Source: Meandrina meandrites
Lineage: Eukaryota; Cnidaria; Anthozoa; Scleractinia; Meandrinidae
DNA length: 64,000 bases
Reading direction: 5' to 3'
NCBI GenBank assembly: GCA_963693305.1
Contig: OY855914.1
Location: 18,633,472 to 18,697,471, forward strand
Positions 46,865 through 58,203 of the stretch are shown piece by piece; positions within the stretch are counted from its first letter, which is position 1, and every line of letters starts with the position of its first letter. The notes under the pieces were generated by a model that worked only from the letters and a program-made list of their open reading frames with translations, did no database searches and was not told where the DNA came from. Both the position numbers and the translations under genes were made by a program.

Positions 46865-49731
46865 AGGGCAACTCTTGGAAAATTTACCCCGATTTTTTAA
46901 TTTTTTTCTATAAGTTGTTTATAGCAACAGGAATCTTTAGAAGGTAAAATTTTAAAGATATTGGCCAAAATGAATTTACTACGAATTTTCTTTTACGCCA
47001 ATTTGGCGGCAAAACATTCGGATTTTGGTACGTCACGTGATGCTACGTCACAGGTGTGGAAGGCAGATTTGCTTTTGCTTCTGATAAAAGAAAACACGCC
47101 AAGCTTCTCTTCATAAATGAGAATGGACAAGGAGAGAAAGACCCTATGCTGCTCAATGATGTCCAAGATAAAAAAAAAGGTAGTGCTTCAGTGCTTAAAT
47201 ATGAAAGGAAATAAACTTTAAAAGAGTAAATCATGTGTTTGTGAAACGAAACAAATCCGTCAGATTGATCGGCCGTCTTCTAAGGTCAGCAAATGTACAT
47301 ACAGTGGAACCCCGCCTTACGGCCACCTCGTTAATACGGCCACCTCGTTATTACGGTCACTTTTTTTTTGTCCCGGCAAAATGGCCATACATTTTCTTAT
47401 AATAAAACCCCGTTTATACGGCCACCCCGTTAATACGGCCAACGGCCACTTTCTGAAATCCCAAACTATACAATCCTTTATAATATTACCCCGCTAATAC
47501 GGCCACTCGAACCAAATGCCCATTAATAATTGACCAAACGAAACAAATACAGTACTTGAGAAACAATATTGAATGATATTATTTCATTCAAAACGGCTGT
47601 TTATCTCTTTGAGCTTTTCTCCTCTTTGTGAACATCTCTTACAGAAAGATTGTTATCAAGGTCCAATAGATTTGTTAGCATTTTGATGTGGCTCTGTTCA
47701 ATTGTGATATGTATCTGTCAAGACGTCACTTGAAGTAGACCAGTCATGAAATTTGACCCTACCCCGTTTATACGGCCACCCCGTTAATACGGCCAAATTT
47801 CCATGGCCCGTTGGTGGCCGTATTAACGGGGTTCCACTGTAGCTTTATAATACGATGCATCCTCTCTTGCACCATATCGTGATAAAGATGCCTTTTGTCT
47901 GGAGTAGATAGTAAATTGAAAAAGGTCTGCGAGTGCTGACTCCCATAATTTGTCAGAAATCTCTTCATTTATGAGCAGGAATACTGAGCCTCTATATATC
48001 CTATATGTAAGCGAGATCCACGCGTTCGGAAACAGACCGATAAATTTTGATTCTGTTGTTAAGAAATTTGTAGCCACCCTCAGATTTCTCCTGCTGTTAA
48101 TTGGCAAAATAGAAAGCAATTCCCACCAGCAAATGTAGTGTTTCTTTGAAGTATATGCCTTCGAAAGGCGCGCGTGATTTGCGTGCAGGTCAGTACTGCG
48201 CAATAAGAAGCCACTACCCCGCGCGCTAGCAGAGGCGCTCTCGCGGGATATAAAATTATACGAAGAAATGGGGAATCAAATATAAAACAATATCCGGATA
48301 ACTAAGAGAAGAAGTGTTGCGTGTTCTGTGATTCCTTTTGAGAAACAATTGTTGTAAATTAGGCAACCTGGGGTGTAGCATGAAACCCGGGTATGAAAGC
48401 GTGTCACGCTCTTTCCCTTCACCCTCCCTAGCCTGACCACGAAACAGTTTCGTGTGCAGAGTCGAGCAGATGTCAGTTGACGAGATAACTAAAGGAAAAC
48501 ATGCCAAAAGTTGTAAGAAGAGCGCAACGACCATTTCAACTGCAAACGATGAATTAAAACGCAAGCAAACGCGAAAGTAATAAGGAGCCAAACACAGCAC
48601 AATTTTCGATTTTCGTGGGGGTGCTTTTCGCAAAAAGATAATAAATTGCAAAATAAAAACATGACAACTTAATTATACCGATAAATATAAAATCACGCAC
48701 TGCAGGGTCGTGTAATAGTCCCGGTGGCAGTAATCAGTTTACAAAATCATTCTACAGTTTTACGCATACAAGCACGAACAACTTTGAACAAAGTTTCCTC
48801 GAGGCAAGTTGTTTCAACTACAGAAAGCGCAAACTCCCTTCTCCCAACAAAAGAAGTGAAGAGACCCAGCACGAGCTTTGTCCACATTTAACTGCAAGCC
48901 TGAGTATGTCCTAGATAAAATCTGCCGCAGAATTTCGGTAGCTGGCATTTCGCCGGCAGAATTCTTCGTTTTCGAGCAGAATTTAGAAAAATCGGTAACA
49001 CAAAGGAGACAAAGAATTTAACTTGCGTTTCTGTATTTGCAAGCTTTCAAACGCACAAGATAGATAGTGTACATTAGGCTGAAGCTCAAAACCTATTGTG
49101 ATAAACATGAGCAAAAATATTTGAAGACCGAATTTAAACAACAAAATGCAGCAAACAGTTTGGTTGTATAAAAGCATGTTTAATTAAGCTTCTCGCGTAC
49201 ATGCAAATAATAACAAGGCTTTTCAGGTTTGACTTAGCTCACAAACAACTGGCCGAGGTAATAGAAAAAGAAACTGTACATTTAGGACTTCAATTCACTC
49301 ACCATTCGTCGCCGTCGGCGGTGAGGAGGTTCGATATTTTACTCCCTTTCTCTGTCTCGCTGTTTTTCCCTGGAGGCTCAAAACGCCAGGGTTGAAATAC
49401 CATAGAAGGTTCTTAATCATCCCCTGACATATCCCATCTTATAGCTCTCTAAAAATCAGTGGAGTCGCTGGCAGAAGTTGAGCTCTCACTGCAAGAATTT
49501 GAGTCAGTCATGTTCGTGACTTGTTGCGGTTCCACACCTGTGACGTATCACATCTCGGGATCATAATCGAAGCATCCATGGCGAAATGTCACAAAAGCGG
49601 TAAAATACGAAGTTTTACGTTAAAATTAACCGGTAAAAAGCTTCTGAATTCAAATGTTTTGCTTCCTGTGTAATTTTGGAAACATTCGGAAGCTTTTACT
49701 GAAATATAGTTTTCTTGCCAAGAGTTGCCCT
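46865..49731. mobile_element. 2.9-kb second TTAA-flanked element
   Basis: AGGGCAACTCTTGG at the left and CCAAGAGTTGCCCT at the right are perfect inverted ends with TTAA on both sides (46861-46864 and 49732-49735). This fits a Kolobok- or piggyBac-like element. Short open frames inside have no recognised transposase motif. It contains the Tigger-like MITE at 47302-47839. Confidence 0.75.
47302..47839. mobile_element. Tigger/pogo-like MITE with TA target
   Basis: CAGTGGAACCCCG and CGGGGTTCCACTG are inverted ends flanked by TA. The motif CGTTAATACGGCCAC repeats many times near both ends. The terminal sequence and TA target are characteristic of Tc1/mariner-pogo MITEs. It is nested inside the 46865-49731 element. 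Confidence 0.9.
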
Positions 49732-49869
49732 TTAAACTTTTGAGATGTTTGTAAGATAAGTCAAGCTTAAGGCTTTTTTTAGCCCCCTAACGCAGCTGAC
49801 TTAAAATGATTTTATCTCGGCGTACTGATAAACATTTCTCGATGATCACCAATTCTACTGGCAAGAAGC

Positions 49870-50452
49870 ATGCCATCGCCTCAGTCTTCAGTTGCAAGTG
49901 ATGTCGAAGTACTTGCTACCAGGCTGGCTACGGCAAACACAAAACGAAAAAACCTCGCGCTAAGTCTGCTGACAGGACTGAGAAAGAAACGCACGAACTT
50001 CTTGAAGCGTAGGCCCCCAAATTCAGTAAGCTGTGGGGAGTTTCACAAAGAAAAAAATAAAAATCTGGAACGATATCTATTCTTCATACAAAGAAAGGTC
50101 TCCAGAAAGCCAGAGAATGCTACAGCAGGTGAAGAAACGGCAGCAGAATCTAGAGTACGAGTTCAAGCAGTTCAAAGCAGCGATCTCGCTCGACTGGAGA
50201 AGATGGAATTCAGAAAATTAAAGAAGGTTTCCCCTATTTCAACATCCTGAGTAAAGAAAGGCGAGAAAGTACGACTCCAGACTGGCATGCAGAGTTCTTT
50301 TATTGAAATGTGTGAAAAGAGTATTAGCTTATATGGAACAGGACAACGCAAGATTTGAACGATCAGCTGAAATGTTCCGTGACGCCCAGAGCAGGCAAAT
50401 GGCACAAACAAACGCCATAGTTGACATTTTTAAAGATTTAGCATCAAAATAA
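49870..50452 (+). pseudogene. Harbinger Myb/SANT-like accessory protein, frameshifted
   Basis: Three reading frames must be combined to follow the family pattern: first MPSPQSSVASDVEVLATRL with RKKRTNFLK; then KKIKIWNDIYSSYKERSPE with QRMLQQVKKRQQNLEYEFK; finally AYMEQDNARFERSAEMFRD and QTNAIVDIFKDLASK to a TAA at 50450-50452. The C-terminal part closely resembles the oligomerisation tail of Harbinger Myb-like proteins. The frame changes mean it is not functional as written. It lies convergent with the transposase remnant. Confidence 0.7.
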
Positions 50453-50515
50453 TTGTCTTTATCTAATCGTTTATCTTCTGTTATTGAAACGATACATACA
50501 ATTGTTGTGCAAAAC

Positions 50516-50801
50516 TCACGTAGTAATCATAGTCTTTTTTAGGATGCTCGTTTTTTGTCCAACCTTTTTCAACGCAATTCTCCAACGAACTTTCAACACG
50601 CCAAATGCTCGTTCCACTACGCACCGAACTTAAGGTTTTAAACTTTCTTTGCTCCTGAGTCAGGCGTCCTCTGTCCGGATAGGGTTTCACTAGCCAGTTC
50701 GTTAGTGAATAGACACTGTCGCCAGCTAAAAGGGGCCTTATTTCTGTTCCATTTATATTGCCTGTTGGACCACTAAGAATTTGCGTTCGCTGCAAGTTCA
50801 T
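50516..50801 (-). pseudogene. HARBI1-like Harbinger transposase, C-terminal remnant
   Basis: On the minus strand, LLAGDSVYSLTNWLVKPYPD matches the LLGDSAYPL...P region of Harbinger DDE nucleases, followed by LSSV. The reading frame then shifts by one base, after which CVVERAFGVLKVRWRIALKK continues the family pattern (VERAFG-LK-RWR). The final Thr codons run into TGA or a possible GTGAGT donor. The first two catalytic acids lie upstream and are not found. The frame break and missing N-terminus make it inactive. Confidence 0.8.
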
Positions 50802-51674
50802 AAATCAAACACTCTTTCCTAATTGTCTCAATCATTCCATTTAAAAAATGTACAAAAATTTCATCTAATAAAACTGCTCAAATTTAATACATCTCTTTCA
50901 CTGCTTTACATTCCACGCCGTGATTTTCCATTAAATTAAAGTTCAATTCTGTTCAACTAAAAAGCCATTTATAATAAACACTCCCAACCGACAAACGATT
51001 GCAATGAACCAGCAGAAAAGCAAAAAACTTTCAATGCAGCAATATTTTTGAACTCCTACTTATAAACAAAAATTATTTGTTCTTTCACAACACGCGCACG
51101 CGCGCACAAAATCCGGCCGCCTCACAAAGCAAATCTTGACATGGCGGGAAAAATATTGACATGGCGGGAAAATTCCGCGGCCTCACAAAGCAAACGCGCA
51201 TGGAATGCACCTTCTCCCTCTCGCATATTCTCGTGTCGTCATGACAACGTCATGACGACACGAGACAAAAATGAGAAAAATTGCAGAGGCGCTCGGGCCG
51301 CGGATGGTTCGTGGAGGTTTACCACTGAAATATTGCCGTTTTGCCGGGGAAAGGATGTAACATTGGGCACTTTTTCGGTATGTATTTATAGAACGACTAT
51401 CGAAGCCTTTGAATTTGAGGCGTTTTGAGGGGAAGATAGCAAACTTTGAGAATTACAGCTCATTTCATGAACACGGGTCGGCATTATGGCGGTTCGAGTG
51501 TGCTACCTTTCGCTTCGCTTAGACTAGTAGGGAGCAATTTTAGAATTAGCATATTATGCTAATTTTCAAAGCTCACATGAATATGTAATATAAGATTGAT
51601 AAAACAATAAACATTTGACAATTTAAGATCATTTTATTTATTTTCAGTCGTATCCTAAGCTTTGGCTACCTGTG

Positions 51675-52235
51675 GTATAACGAGTGAACAAGCACAAGCA
51701 AGGGCAACTGTAGTCAGGCACGAAAAACCTAGATAATATAAACACGAGAGTTATCACATGAACGAAAGAAACAAAGTAATCGTTTTGGCTTCTAGTTTTC
51801 AGCTGCGAATAACTGCGAGTAAAAAGAAGAGCCTTAAAACTCCCACGCAAAAATATTTCAAGTATGATTCGCGTGTGACATTTGAGTGTCACGCCAAAGT
51901 CACGCACATTTCCAGTGAAATTTTTGTCGTTTTCAGACCATTACAGTCACTAGTGGCTTTCTTGTAGTGTTTTTAAGATTCAGATAGCCTCACACGATCA
52001 TATCATACCAAATAAACGGAAAGGAAACAATATTTTAAAAGTTTTGAAATACTTTCCTCGATAGTCCATAGCTAGCGGAAAACCCGTCAGGGGAGGGGTG
52101 GGGAAGGATGATGTTGACGGTCAGAAAAGCGTTTCTGTTCAAAATACGACACAAATTAATCAACCAAATGAAAACTATAAAATTTTATAGCCTTTAGTTT
52201 GAAGTGATGCGGATATCGTTTGCTTTTAAGATTTT
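51675..52235. other. Spacer between the 12-kb element and the fold-back element
   Basis: No gene, hairpin or inverted end was recognised. Open frames are short and random-looking. Confidence 0.4.
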
Positions 52236-52329
52236 TGGCGCTTTCTTGGTGTTGCGGATCACCAAATGACGTCATCTTTATCATCCCACAGTCTCTTATA
52301 GTTATCACTAATCGTTCATGTTATATCGG

Positions 52330-53385
52330 CGAATTTGTCGGTACCGACAAACCGACATTTTGTGACTTAATTATTCGAGTCTTCGTATGGGCGAACCGAC
52401 GGACCGACAGACCGACAAAATCTGTCGGTCAATTTGTCGGTACCGACAAACCGACACTTTTTGAATTCGTTATTTGAGTCTTCATACAAGCGAACCGACA
52501 GACCGACAGACCGACAAACCGACAAAATTTGTCGGTCAGTTTGTCGGTACCGACAAACCGACAGTTTTTGAATTCATTATTTGAGTCTTCATATAGGCGA
52601 ACCGACAGACCGACAAACCGACAGACCGACAAACCGACAAAATTTGTCGGTCAATTTGTCGGTACCGACAAACCGACAGTTTTTGAATTCATTATTTGAG
52701 TCTTCATATAGGCGAACCGACAGACCGACAGACCGACAAACCGACAAAATTTGTCGGTCAATTTGTCGGTACCGACAAACCGACAGTTTTTGAATTCATT
52801 ATTTGAGTCTTCATATAGGCGAACCGACAGACCGACAGACCGACAGACCGACAAACCGACAGACCGACAAACCGACAAAATTTGTCGGTCAGTTTGTCGG
52901 TACCGACAAACCGACAGTTTTTGAATTCGTTATTTGAGTCTTCATACAAGCGAACCGACAGACCGACAGACCGACAAACCGACAAAATTTGTCGGTCAGT
53001 TTGTCGGTACCGACAAACCGACAGTTTTTGACTTAATTATTTGAGTCTTCATATAGACGAACCGACAGACCGACAAACCGACAAAATCTGTCGGTCAATT
53101 TGTCGGTACCGACAAACCGACAGTTTTTGACTTAATTATTTGAGTCTTCATATAGGCGAACCGACAGACCGACAAACCGACAAAATCTGTCGGTCAATAT
53201 GTCGGTACCGACAAACCGACATTTTTGACTTAATTGTGAGTCTTCACATTAGCGAACCGACAGACCGACAAACCGACAAAATCTGTCAGTCAATTTGTCG
53301 GTACCGACAAACCGACATTTTTGACTTAATTGTGAGTCTTCACATTAGCGAACCGACAGACCGACAAACCGACAGTTTTTGAATT
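52330..53385. repeat. About 107-bp tandem array, left arm (about 10 units)
   Basis: Each unit contains the palindrome TTTGTCGGTACCGACAAA, a spacer TTGAATTCATTATTTGAGTC and a microrepeat CCGACAGACCGACAAACCGA. The GGTACC palindromes lie near 52334, 52437, 52546, 52658, 52766, 52897, 53006, 53102, 53203 and 53298. Open frames across it are artefacts of the repeat. Confidence 0.95.
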
Positions 53386-54055
53386 CATTATTTTAGTCAT
53401 CGTATACAGGGATGGTCATTGTACACACAAACCGACGGACTACTACTTTTCGCAGACGTACTGTTACTAAAGAGAAATTGTTTGTGTGTGAGCAAACATT
53501 TTCGGCTTCATTTCATTAACGAAAAGGCACACAACATTTCTTAGGATTATTGCAAAGATTAAAATATAATTTACAGTCAAAACAGCTCAAGCGTTCCTAT
53601 CAATGGTGAATTAATGGCTTCATTAACAGAAAATTGATTTCATTCTTTGCTTCAGTATACCATTCTTGAAGGGAATATTTCAATGTTCAAACGGCGACTA
53701 GATTCAAATGTCGAGTTTTGATTTGATTGTTGGCTAGCTTCACGCGACGACAGACCGACGGTTAAATAAAGTTAATTTAAGTTTCTGTTTTGTTGTTGCT
53801 CAGCACTTTGGAAAACCTCACTTGGGTACACTGTATGAATTTCTTTTCGTTACTGTGAGAACATTTACGGCTAAAGTCGAAACTCAAGTAACTAAAAATG
53901 TTATTGCGTGTTCGGTAATGCTGCTCAACTCTTCCCAAGAAATAAGAATTGGAATCTTAATCAACAACAATATTATGTTAATTATCCGCTTAGGCTTAGT
54001 TTTCTCAAAATCAATAGTTGAATCGCGATACAAAACTTATTTCGATTTTGAGACG

Positions 54056-54165
54056 GCAATACCACATTATTTTGAGGGCGTATTGGGCTCCGTTGCTTCG
54101 CGACTCCGCCCAATACGGAATATATTTTCTCCCAACTAGCCGTCAACATAATGTGGTATTGCAAT
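54056..54165. repeat. 110-nt palindromic MITE-like unit
   Basis: GCAATACCACATTAT and ATAATGTGGTATTGC bound it; the core has GGGCGTATTGGGC and GCCCAATACG. It abuts the 54174-54970 element. Confidence 0.6.
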
Positions 54166-54173
54166 CTGAAAAT

Positions 54174-54970
54174 GGCCGATTCGCACTAGCGGACAAGTTT
54201 TAAATGTCATGACATTTTTGACAAAAACAAAATTGTCGCGACAAGTCAGAGACATTTTTAAGAAAACAAAAGGTGTAATTATTAGGACAGTAGCTCTGCA
54301 CGTGCTTCTGGCATCTTGTGCAAACATCAAATAATCAGGCAGGTCCACGTGGTGAAAAATTTTAAAACGATTTGAATTTGAAGTGCGCGTGTACTGATGT
54401 TTTTGTGCTCGTGCGGGGAAAATGTCCCAAAAAAACTATGGAGCGATTGCAGTATACCCGGCCCACTTATTTACATATGTCGGAACGCTTTAAGAACGAG
54501 GCATAACACAATAGGCACTTTTGTTATTCAATGAGATGCAAAACAGTGGGCCGGGTATTAACCCCGGTATTACCATCATTCCACGACCTCTCCTCGGCAC
54601 ACAAACGTGTTTTGCCGCCTATCGTGGACAAATTTTGCTTGTTGTTTTTTACGAGGGGCGTTGGAATGCGACTTGTCATGAATTGTCCTGCCTCGAGGCA
54701 GGACATCGGCCCCTTTGAAGATTTGTCCGTTTTGACAAAATTTGCCCTTGTCCAACAAGTCGTTCGCACTTGTTTTTGCGATTGTGTGACAAAATGTATC
54801 GCGCGTGCAACGCGGACCAATCAAAAGACAACTGCTTTTTGTTTTCCTGAATTGTTGGACAAGTTCTTGGTCTCAAAAAACGTATTCGCACTTCTTTTCT
54901 GTAATAAGTGACACACAAGTGATGAAATCTACCAATTGTTACAAAATTTGTCCGCTAGTGCGAATTGGCC
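54174..54970. mobile_element. 0.8-kb TIR element nested in the fold-back centre
   Basis: GGCCGATTCGCACTAGCGGA and the complement of TCCGCTAGTGCGAATTGGCC are inverted ends of about 28 nt. Interior motifs TGTCCAACAATT and GGACAAATTTTG recur in both orientations. It contains a smaller MITE at 54455-54557. No transposase. Confidence 0.75.
54455..54557. mobile_element. Small MITE nested in 54174-54970
   Basis: TACCCGGCCCACTTATTT and the complement of CAAAACAGTGGGCCGGGTA are inverted ends. The core GAACGAGGCATAACACAATA is shared with the copy near 30475-30600. Confidence 0.75.
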
Positions 54971-55639
54971 CTATGTTTGTAAAACAAAAATGTTAATTTC
55001 ATAATGCTGGCTTCGTGCGACAAAATATCCCTAATTTGCATAAAAACAAAAACTGGGTCAACAGCACTTTCCCAGTATTTTTGAGCCTTTTTAGTGTACT
55101 AAAATCTCTCTCGTATTATGAGGGGGTTGAAAAAAGCGAGTGACGAACAAAATGACGAGAAAAGACTGTGTGTTGCCAGAAACTCATAAGGGTTTCTGGC
55201 GTGCCATTTGACAGTAGACCAGTTCCAGTCGAAATTATGCAGAGTTTGGTCAAATTCCAATGTGCTCGTCGCGTGAAGCTAGCCAACAATCAAATCAAAA
55301 CTCGACATTTGAATCGAGTCGCCGTTTGAACATTGAAATATTCCCTTCAAGAATGGTATACTGAAGCAAAGAATGAAATCAATTTTCTGTTAATGAAGCC
55401 ATTAATTCACCATTGATAGGAACGCTTGAGCTGTTTTGACTGTAAATTATATTTTAATCTTTGCAATAATCCTAAGAAATGTTGTGTGCCTTTTCGTCAA
55501 TGAAATGAAGCCGAAAATGTTTGCTCACACACAAACAATTTCTCTTTAGTAACAGTACGTCTGCGAAAAGTAGTAGTCCGTCGGTTTGTGTGTACAATGA
55601 CCATCCCTGTATACGATGACTCAAATAATGAATTCAAAA

Positions 55640-56145
55640 ACTGTCGGTTTGTCGGTCTGTCGGTTCGCTAATGTGAAGACTCACAATTAAGTCAAAAATG
55701 TCGGTTTGTCGGTACCGACATATTGACCGACAGATTTTGTCGGTTTGTCGGTCTGTCGGTTCGCCTATATGAAGACTCAAATAATTGAGTCAAAAAGTGT
55801 CGGTTTGTCGGTACCGACAAATTGACCGACAAATTTTGTCGGTTTGTCGGTCTGTCGGTCTGTCGGTTCGCCTATATGAAGACTCAAATAATTAAGTCAA
55901 AAACTGTCGGTTTGTCGGTACCGACAAATTGACCGACAAATTTTGTCGGTTTGTCGGTCTGTCGGTCTGTCGGTTCGCTTGTATGAAGACTCTAATAATT
56001 AAGTCAAAAAGTGTCGGTTTGTCGGTACCGACAAATTGACCGACAGATTTTGTCGGTCTGTCGGTCCGTCGGTTCGCCCATACGAAGACTCGAATAATTA
56101 AGTCACAAAATGTCGGTTTGTCGGTACCGACAAATTCGCCGATAT
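55640..56145. repeat. About 107-bp tandem array, right arm (about 5 units, inverted)
   Basis: Reverse complement of the left-arm array. GGTACC palindromes lie near 55710, 55809, 55917, 56018 and 56121. Confidence 0.95.
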
Positions 56146-56232
56146 AACATGAACGATTAGTGATAACTATAAGAGACTGTGGGATGATAAAGATGACGTC
56201 ATTTGGTGATCCGCAACACCAAGAAAGCGCCA

Positions 56233-57224
56233 CTTAGCCTCCATTGCAAGCAAGCTAGTTCCAGTCCAATACCAAGAATAAGAAAATGATCTATTTACCT
56301 GCTTGATTTGTTGGCCAGCATTCCTTTTATAATGCATATCAGCGCCAGAACTTAGGGGGGTGTGGCAGTATCCTTCCTCAGGAAATTTTTTAAACATAGG
56401 TTATTTAGACAGCATTTTATGTGTTTTAAAGACAGTTTGTTAGGAAACAAGGCAGGTAAAAGTGAAGGACATTAGGTAGAATGTATCATTGAAATTAACC
56501 TAGAACCACGCAGCTTGGTCCAAAATATACCACGAATCTACAAATAGTGTACCTTCAACCCAAGGACCATATTGAATGTAAATAGTCGAACTGTTTTTAG
56601 TAATGCCTACCCCAGTTACACTCCTATCCTTCTTGTCCCAATTTTAAATAGAGCAACCCCACAGACCCCTCCCAACGTCTCTATAGGACAGCTGTCAACC
56701 CTAGAAAAACAAATTTCTTAATGAGGAAAGAGATAATGGCCACTAATCGGAGGCTATCCAGCAGGCTAATGGTTTTGCCACTCATAGATCACAATGTTTC
56801 GGCTCTGCCCGCACCAATCCCAGGAAGAAAACCCTCCCGAAGCAAGGGTTAAGTAAGGCATTTAACAAAAATAAAAAGGTTGGGTTTAATACCGTCAAAT
56901 ATACAACAGCTTTCAGTCTTGTATTCTGAATGGCTGTTTTTTCTATGGCATGGTATAAAGGTCAAAAGCTGTAATAATACAGAGATGTAACAAAATATTA
57001 AAAATGTATGTTCTTTGGTATCAATCCACCAGCATATGTCATGGTCACTCTCAATTTACAGGATATGCAGGATGATGGTAGCTATGCAAATACTATTCTG
57101 TGCACACAATCTTAAGGTAAATAAACTTGTTTTAAAGGCCAATTTATTATTGAATACAAGTGAAATGTCAGGCATTTTAAAGATCTTGCTTAAAGTTTCT
57201 TAAGAGCCCCCAAATATTGGTTTC
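56233..57224. other. No supported feature
   Basis: AT-rich DNA without a credible ORF, inverted ends or hairpin. Confidence 0.4.
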
Positions 57225-57665
57225 TGACTCGACAACAAGGTCGACGAGTCGTCTCGATTCGATCGAATCGACGGAATTTTCAACCCACCTCCCCAGTATA
57301 GAACACTAAACATTACGAGTTTTTTCTAAGTGTCCTGCAAATCGACTTCCGGCATGACGACTCGACAACAAGGTCGACGAGTCGTCTCGATTCGATCGAA
57401 TCGACGGAATTTCAACCCACCTCCCCAGTATAGAACACTAAACATTACCAATTTTTTTCTAAGTGTCTTGCAAATCGACTTCCGGCATGACGACTCGATC
57501 ACAAGGTCGACGAGTCGTCTCGATTCGATCGAATCGACGGAATTTTCAACCCACCTCCCCAGTATAGAACACTAAACATTACGAGTTTTTTCTAAGTGTC
57601 CTGCAAATCGACTTCCGGCATGACGACTCGACAACAAGGTCGACGAGTCGTCTCCATTCGATAAG
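57225..57665. repeat. 132-bp minisatellite, about 3.3 units
   Basis: Units start near 57226, 57358, 57491 and 57624 with GACTCGACAACAAGGTCGAC. Each contains the palindrome CGATTCGATCGAATCG. Copies differ by very few bases, so amplification or homogenisation is recent. Confidence 0.9.
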
Positions 57666-57772
57666 TATGACCTTTCAACATCGATGAATGGAGTTTACGA
57701 AGTGATTTCCAGTTTCTCGAATCGACAGATACCTAACACGAATCGACTCACTTTGGGTGTATTGGACAACCC

Positions 57773-58203
57773 TCAGCAATCGTAGAAAAGATGGGATAAA
57801 GTTTCAGGTTCAGCATTGCAAAAAGTACACAGATCATCCGTTTTGTAGCCAATTTTAAATAATTTGGTGTTCGTGTAAAGAATAGAGTTTATAACTTTGT
57901 ATTGGAAGGCTTTCACATATGATTCAATTGCAACTAAGTGCGGCAATGCAAAGATTTGTTTGATTTGGTCCGTTGTAAAGTTGAAGTCATTCTGCAATTT
58001 AGATATTATATTTGGTGGTTTTGCTTTTTCTGAAACTAGTGGGGAGTAATAATCTTTTGATCTTTTAACTGTAACGTCAAAGATATTGTTCTCAATTGAA
58101 AAAGAAGGGGATTCGGTTGATACAATTACATTATTAGTTTTTAAATGTGAAGGTATAGAATATCGGAGGCCTGCCCATTGAAGAAAGTTGGTTTTGTAAA
58201 TCT
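57773..58203 (-). pseudogene. Non-LTR retrotransposon ORF2 C-terminal fragment
   Basis: About 140 codons, open from near 58203: LQWAGLRYSIPSHLKTNN, FDVTVKRSKDYYSPLV, then YVKAFQYKVINSILYTNTKL and LCTFCNAEPETLSHLFYDC followed by a stop. The last segment is the C-x2-C...H-x4-C zinc-binding motif that follows the reverse transcriptase in many LINE ORF2 proteins. The reverse transcriptase core is absent, so the copy is truncated at 5'. Typical of LINEs; the clade is not resolved. Confidence 0.8.

Larger units (their letters stand above)
39696..51674. mobile_element. 12-kb element with long inverted ends and Harbinger remnants
   Basis: The left arm (39696-39780 continuing at about 44728-45045) and right arm (about 51255-51674) are reverse complements over roughly 400 bp, starting CACAGGTAGCCAAAGCTTAG. 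GTATAAC flanks both outer ends (39689-39695 and 51675-51681). Inside are a Myb-like pseudogene, a HARBI1-like transposase C-terminus, and at least four later insertions. Harbinger normally duplicates TWA, so the 7-bp match is unexpected; the Harbinger genes could be passengers within another fold-back unit. Confidence 0.7.
52236..56232. mobile_element. 4-kb fold-back element with tandem-repeat arms
   Basis: TGGCGCTTTCTTGGTGTTGC and its exact complement form the ends. The inverted arms run about 52236-53747 and 55268-56232 and differ in length only by the number of about 107-bp tandem units (about ten versus five). The inner arm segments (TTGATTTGATTGTTGGCTAG and complement) also match. The 1.5-kb centre has no recognised transposase. 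This is the architecture of Foldback (FB-type) elements. No clear target duplication was found. Confidence 0.85.

Noticed and set aside
47823..48203. 126-codon minus-strand ORF
   Set aside because: It spans the end of the Tigger-like MITE and unrelated sequence, with no family pattern.
52581..53382. Several 67-85-codon open frames rich in TDRPTDRQTD
   Set aside because: They are translations of the CCGACA tandem repeat in the fold-back arms. Both strands give similar frames, as expected for a repeat without stops.
52330..53385. CRISPR-like array
   Set aside because: The repeats are contiguous palindromic units of about 107 bp with conserved, not unique, spacers, in a eukaryotic fold-back element.
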